DNA of 24,583 bases. It comes from Actinomycetes bacterium. GTDB lineage: Bacteria > Actinomycetota > Acidimicrobiia > Acidimicrobiales > UBA8190. Position numbers and translations under genes: made by a program. This document shows, in pieces, positions 22,101 through 24,583 of the stretch; the first letter of the stretch is position 1, and every line of letters starts with the position of its first letter. The DNA is taken from positions 1 to 24,583 of the forward strand of contig JAJZYI010000011.1 in the NCBI GenBank assembly GCA_021798135.1, written 5' to 3'. The notes beneath the pieces are model-generated. The model ran no database searches, was not told the DNA's origin, and saw only the letters and a list, made by a program, of their open reading frames with translations.

Positions 22101-23138
22101 ATGACCGCGCCCGAGAGCTGCAGCGGCGAAGATACGTCGGTGACCGAGCCACGCCTGCGCCGACTGCCGGTGACGATTGCCGCAGTCGCCGTGGTGCTCG
22201 GCGGCGGCACCCTCGGGTACTGGCTGCTCGGCCTGGGACCGCTGGCAGCCCTCTACCAGACCGTGATGACGGTCAGCACCGTCGGCTTCCGGGAGGACTT
22301 CCGGATCACCGCCGCCAGCGAGATCTTCACCATCGTGCTCGTCCTGGCGGGCGTCGGCACCGTGCTGTACGGGTTCAGCGTGCTGCTCGAGACGCTGATC
22401 GAGGGCCAGCTGTCGGACCTCGTCGGGAGGAGGAGAATGGACCGCCGCATCGAGCAGCTGCACGACCATGTCGTGCTGTGCGGGTGGGGCCGCATCGGCC
22501 GGGCCGTGGCGCGCAACCTCATGGCTGCCGGACAGCCACTGGTCGTCGTGGACATGGACCCCGCCCGCCTGGCCGGGCTCGACATCCCCCACGTCGTCGG
22601 CGACGCGACGGAGGACGCCGTGCTCCGCCGTGCCGGCATCGACCGTGCCCGCGGCCTGGCCGCCGTCACCAGCAGCGACGCCACCAACGTCTACCTGTCG
22701 CTCAGCGGCCGGAGCCTGGCCCCCGGGCTGTTCATCGTGGCCCGGGCCCGCCTGGCCGACTCCGAGCCCAAGCTCCTGCGGGCCGGCGCCGACCGGGTGA
22801 TCAACCCGCAGGCGATCGGCGGCGCCCGGGCCGCCGCGTTCCTGCTGCAGCCGCACGTGGCCGAGTTCGTCGACGTCGTCGTCCACGGGCTCGACGTGGA
22901 GTACAGGCTCGCCGAGGTGACGGTCGCCGAGACGTCGCCGTTCGCCGGCAAGACCGTGCGCGACGCCCACATCCGTGACGCGTCGGGAGCGCTGGTGCTG
23001 GCCGTGCGCCGCGCCGACGGGCGCTTCGTCACGAACCCGGACCCCGCCAGCGTCATCTCCCCCGGCGAGGTGCTCATCGCCATCGGCACGAGCGACCAGC
23101 TCGCGGCCCTCGAGCGGATGGCAGCGCTCGACGGCTAG
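22101..23138 (+). CDS. Two-TM potassium channel with RCK/TrkA domain (MthK-like)
   Basis: An inner-membrane K+ channel gated by a cytoplasmic ring. TM1 is about residues 24-44, the pore helix and filter are LYQTVMTVSTVGF (about 51-63) and TM2 is about 75-97. The RCK Rossmann domain begins HVVLCGWGRIGRAVARNL (about 123-140) with VVVDMDPARL, and a TrkA_C domain covers about residues 255-340 (SPFAGKTVRDAHI). The filter is TVGF, not TVGYGD. ATG 22101 has no strong ribosome site. An in-frame ATG at codon 113 is preceded by GGGAGGAGGAG (22425-22435), so a free RCK subunit may also be made, as in MthK. Confidence 0.88.
   Translation: MTAPESCSGEDTSVTEPRLRRLPVTIAAVAVVLGGGTLGYWLLGLGPLAALYQTVMTVSTVGFREDFRITAASEIFTIVLVLAGVGTVLYGFSVLLETLIEGQLSDLVGRRRMDRRIEQLHDHVVLCGWGRIGRAVARNLMAAGQPLVVVDMDPARLAGLDIPHVVGDATEDAVLRRAGIDRARGLAAVTSSDATNVYLSLSGRSLAPGLFIVARARLADSEPKLLRAGADRVINPQAIGGARAAAFLLQPHVAEFVDVVVHGLDVEYRLAEVTVAETSPFAGKTVRDAHIRDASGALVLAVRRADGRFVTNPDPASVISPGEVLIAIGTSDQLAALERMAALDG
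22425..22439 (+). promoter_or_regulatory. Internal ribosome site and in-frame ATG at the start of the RCK domain
   Basis: GGGAGGAGGAG followed closely by ATG 22437-22439 (Met113), placed between TM2 and the RCK domain. It is far stronger than anything at the gene's own start and would yield a soluble product of about 233 residues. Confidence 0.55.
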
Positions 23139-23286
23139 CGCCGCCTCGAGGCGCCGTCGGCGCGGGTCCGGAGCGGACGCCACTGCCGTCGCCAGTGCGG
23201 GACGGGGCGGCGGCGTGCACCGCCGGCCGTCGACGTCCGTCGGCCGCCCGCGGGCGTGGCCCTCTCCGGGCTGGCATGCTGTCCTC

Positions 23287-24015
23287 GTGCCGGCGGTCAC
23301 CGTTCCGGCCCCCCGGGGCTCGCTCGGCGCCTGGCTCGCCGTGCCGGAGCGGCCGGCTCCGTGGCCAGGCGTGGTCGTCATCCACGACGCCCTCGGCATG
23401 AGCCAGGACCTGCGCAACCAGGCCGACTGGCTGGCCTCCAGCGGCTACCTGGCGGTGGCGCCGGACCTCTTCTCCGGGCGCAGCACGGCGCTGTGCATGA
23501 TCTCGGTCATGCGCCAGGCGCGCGCCGGGCGCGGACGGGTCTTCGACGACATCGAAGCCACCCGTGCATGGCTCGGCGCACGCGGGGACTGCACGGGGAG
23601 GGTCGGGGTGATCGGCTTCTGCCTGGGTGGGGGCCTCGCCCTGCTGGTCGCTCCCGACCACGGGTTCTCCGCAGCGAGCGTCAACTACGGAGCCGCTCCG
23701 AAGGGCACGTGCACGGCCGAGCACCTCGCACGGGCGTGTCCGATCGTCGCCAGCTACGGCGCCAGGGACCGCACGCTCCCGGGCGCGGCGGCCCGGCTCG
23801 ACGCCGCGCTGGCCGCGGCCGGGGTCCCCCACGACGTGAAGGAGTACCCACAGGCGAGCCACGGCTTCATGAACGACCACGAGGGAGCGCACGACGAGGC
23901 GCCGCTCCTCTTCGCCGTCCTGGGCAAGCTGGCCGGGCCCGGGTACCACCAGGCGTCGGCCGAGGACGCCCGACGGCGCATCGTCGGCTTCTTCGACACC
24001 CACCTGCGAACCTAG
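23287..24015 (+). CDS. Dienelactone hydrolase family protein
   Basis: A cytoplasmic alpha/beta hydrolase, 242 residues. The catalytic triad is readable: C112 in VIGFCLGGGLALL, D161 in SYGARDRTLPG and H192 in ASHGFMND. PGVVVIHDALGMSQDLRNQADWLASSGYLAVAPDLF is the usual N-terminal half, though the Glu that assists the nucleophile in classic enzymes is Asp here. GTG 23287 lies exactly 7 nt after CATGCT, so a leaderless mRNA is likely, and no ribosome site is present. The TAG stop is at 24013-24015. The substrate is unknown; these enzymes are often general ester or lactone hydrolases. Confidence 0.88.
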   Translation: MPAVTVPAPRGSLGAWLAVPERPAPWPGVVVIHDALGMSQDLRNQADWLASSGYLAVAPDLFSGRSTALCMISVMRQARAGRGRVFDDIEATRAWLGARGDCTGRVGVIGFCLGGGLALLVAPDHGFSAASVNYGAAPKGTCTAEHLARACPIVASYGARDRTLPGAAARLDAALAAAGVPHDVKEYPQASHGFMNDHEGAHDEAPLLFAVLGKLAGPGYHQASAEDARRRIVGFFDTHLRT

Positions 24016-24076
24016 GGCCCCGTCCCGAGGCGCCTGCGCCGCCGCCACGCCGGCCGGGACGACCTCGGCGGTCCTG

Positions 24077-24182
24077 TATGCTCGCCCTCGCCGGCGACTA
24101 GGCCGGCCACAGCTCGCTGGTAGCCGGCCGGTTCGTCGTGCCGCAGGTTGCAAGTGCGCACGACAGACGAACCGGAGCCCCA
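24077..24182 (+). ncRNA. Structured 5' leader of the DEAD-box helicase gene
   Basis: A -10 TATGCT (24077-24082) predicts a transcript start near 24089. The leader then contains GGCCGGC/GCCGGCC (24101-24107, 24123-24129) and CCGGTTCGTC/GACGAACCGG (24128-24137, 24166-24175, perfect 10 bp). Nested in the second is CGCA/TGCG (24142-24145, 24155-24158) closing the loop GGTTGCAAG. The two long stems share 24128-24129. A cis-acting element controlling the helicase is inferred. I have the impression of similar sequences before other actinobacterial helicase genes but cannot verify it. Confidence 0.45.
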
Positions 24183-24583
24183 GTGACGTTCCCCTCTCGC
24201 CCGGCCGGGCGGCGCGCCCGCCCCCGCGTCCAGCCCGACGCCGCCAGCCACGCCCGTCCCCGCGTCCAACCCGACGCCGGCGGCCACGCCCGTGCACGCG
24301 TCCAGGCCGTTCCCGACACCGACCGGCGCGCCCGCCAGCGCGTCCAACCCGACGCCGACCGGCGCTCCCTCGACCGGCAGCCGGCTCGACCGGCGAGCGG
24401 CGCTGGCGTCCGCGAGCTGGCCGCCGCGGGGCGCCCGCCGACCGGGACCGACCAGCCGGGCGGCGCGGCCGGGTTCGCCTCGCTGGGCGTGGCGCCCGCG
24501 CTCGTCGACGTCCTGGCACGGCGCGGCATCCACTCGCCGACACCCGTGCAGGGCGCGACGGTCCCCGACGCGCTCGCCGGGCG
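24183..24583 (+). CDS. DEAD-box RNA helicase, N-terminal part
   Basis: 133 codons are visible before the window ends. From about residue 97 the sequence GFASLGVAPALVDVLARRGIHSPTPVQGATVPDALAG is the Q-motif region of DEAD-box helicases (PTPVQ with the upstream aromatic F). The preceding 95 residues are an extension rich in Arg, Pro, Asp and Gln, made of four repeats of about ARPRVQPDAxxH (24216-24365), likely disordered and RNA-binding. GTG 24183 is the only start that keeps the repeat region; a start nearer the Q-motif cannot be excluded. Walker A and DEAD motifs would lie beyond the window. A hairpin leader precedes it. Confidence 0.82.
   Translation, partial: MTFPSRPAGRRARPRVQPDAASHARPRVQPDAGGHARARVQAVPDTDRRARQRVQPDADRRSLDRQPARPASGAGVRELAAAGRPPTGTDQPGGAAGFASLGVAPALVDVLARRGIHSPTPVQGATVPDALAG
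24216..24365 (+). repeat. Four degenerate repeats of about 36 bp in the helicase N-terminus
   Basis: Units at 24216, 24252, 24288 (lengthened to 42 bp) and 24330 encode ARPRVQPDAASH, ARPRVQPDAGGH, ARARVQ... and ARQRVQPDADRR. Confidence 0.8.

Noticed and set aside
24013..24027. TAGGGCCCCGTCCCG resembling a DevR-like box before the helicase
   Set aside because: The half-sites are two bases too close compared with the six other boxes, and the TAG is the stop codon of the dienelactone hydrolase gene. Its distance from the helicase -10 also does not fit.

Overview
The window is about 24.6 kb of very GC-rich DNA. Frequent GTG starts, GTGA/ATGA stop-start overlaps, several apparently leaderless genes and a DevR/DosR-type response regulator point to an actinobacterium. 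A deep-branching class such as Acidimicrobiia would fit, but that is a guess. No rRNA, tRNA, CRISPR array, transposase or phage gene was seen.

Layout. (1) 1-6453: a phosphoenolpyruvate synthase gene (minus strand, cut by the window start) is divergent from a four-gene 2-oxoacid oxidoreductase operon: gamma, alpha, beta, and a fused GltD-like flavoprotein/ferredoxin. (2) 6468-9821, minus strand: a fatty acid desaturase, then a sulfur module of DsrE-like protein, TusE/DsrC-like protein and SQR-like flavoprotein. (3) 9995-11017: an ATP-type phosphofructokinase. (4) 11227-14686: small or poorly known genes. These are an acidic small protein, two small membrane proteins, a RodZ-like membrane protein and a histidine-kinase-like helical protein that lacks the phospho-histidine. 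(5) 14687-15400: a gene-free stretch with five 16-bp tandem repeats and a dense series of hairpins, possibly a structured RNA. (6) 15401-19204: a short upstream ORF, a divergent archease, nicotinate phosphoribosyltransferase, PRPP synthase and a HhH-type glycosylase-like protein, apparently one operon. (7) 19494-24015: zinc alcohol dehydrogenase (minus), the DevR-like regulator, a DUF167 protein (minus), a K+ channel with an RCK domain, and a dienelactone hydrolase. (8) 24016-24583: a structured leader and the start of a DEAD-box RNA helicase.

How it fits together. Six promoters carry a 16-bp site of the form GGGACC-N3-GGCCCTA, each pointing at its gene. In every case an nAnnnT hexamer (the -10 candidate) starts 21-22 nt downstream. 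This is the layout expected for DevR/DosR activation near -42.5. The sites sit before PEP synthase, the oxidoreductase operon, the sulfur module, the RodZ-like gene, a small membrane protein and the alcohol dehydrogenase, and the window encodes a DevR-like regulator. The gene content (pyruvate/PEP node, phosphofructokinase, NAD salvage, archease, alcohol dehydrogenase) resembles the hypoxia/dormancy regulons of Mycobacterium and Streptomyces. I read the window as a low-oxygen or dormancy metabolic island. The sites are visible in the sequence; the regulon reading is inference.
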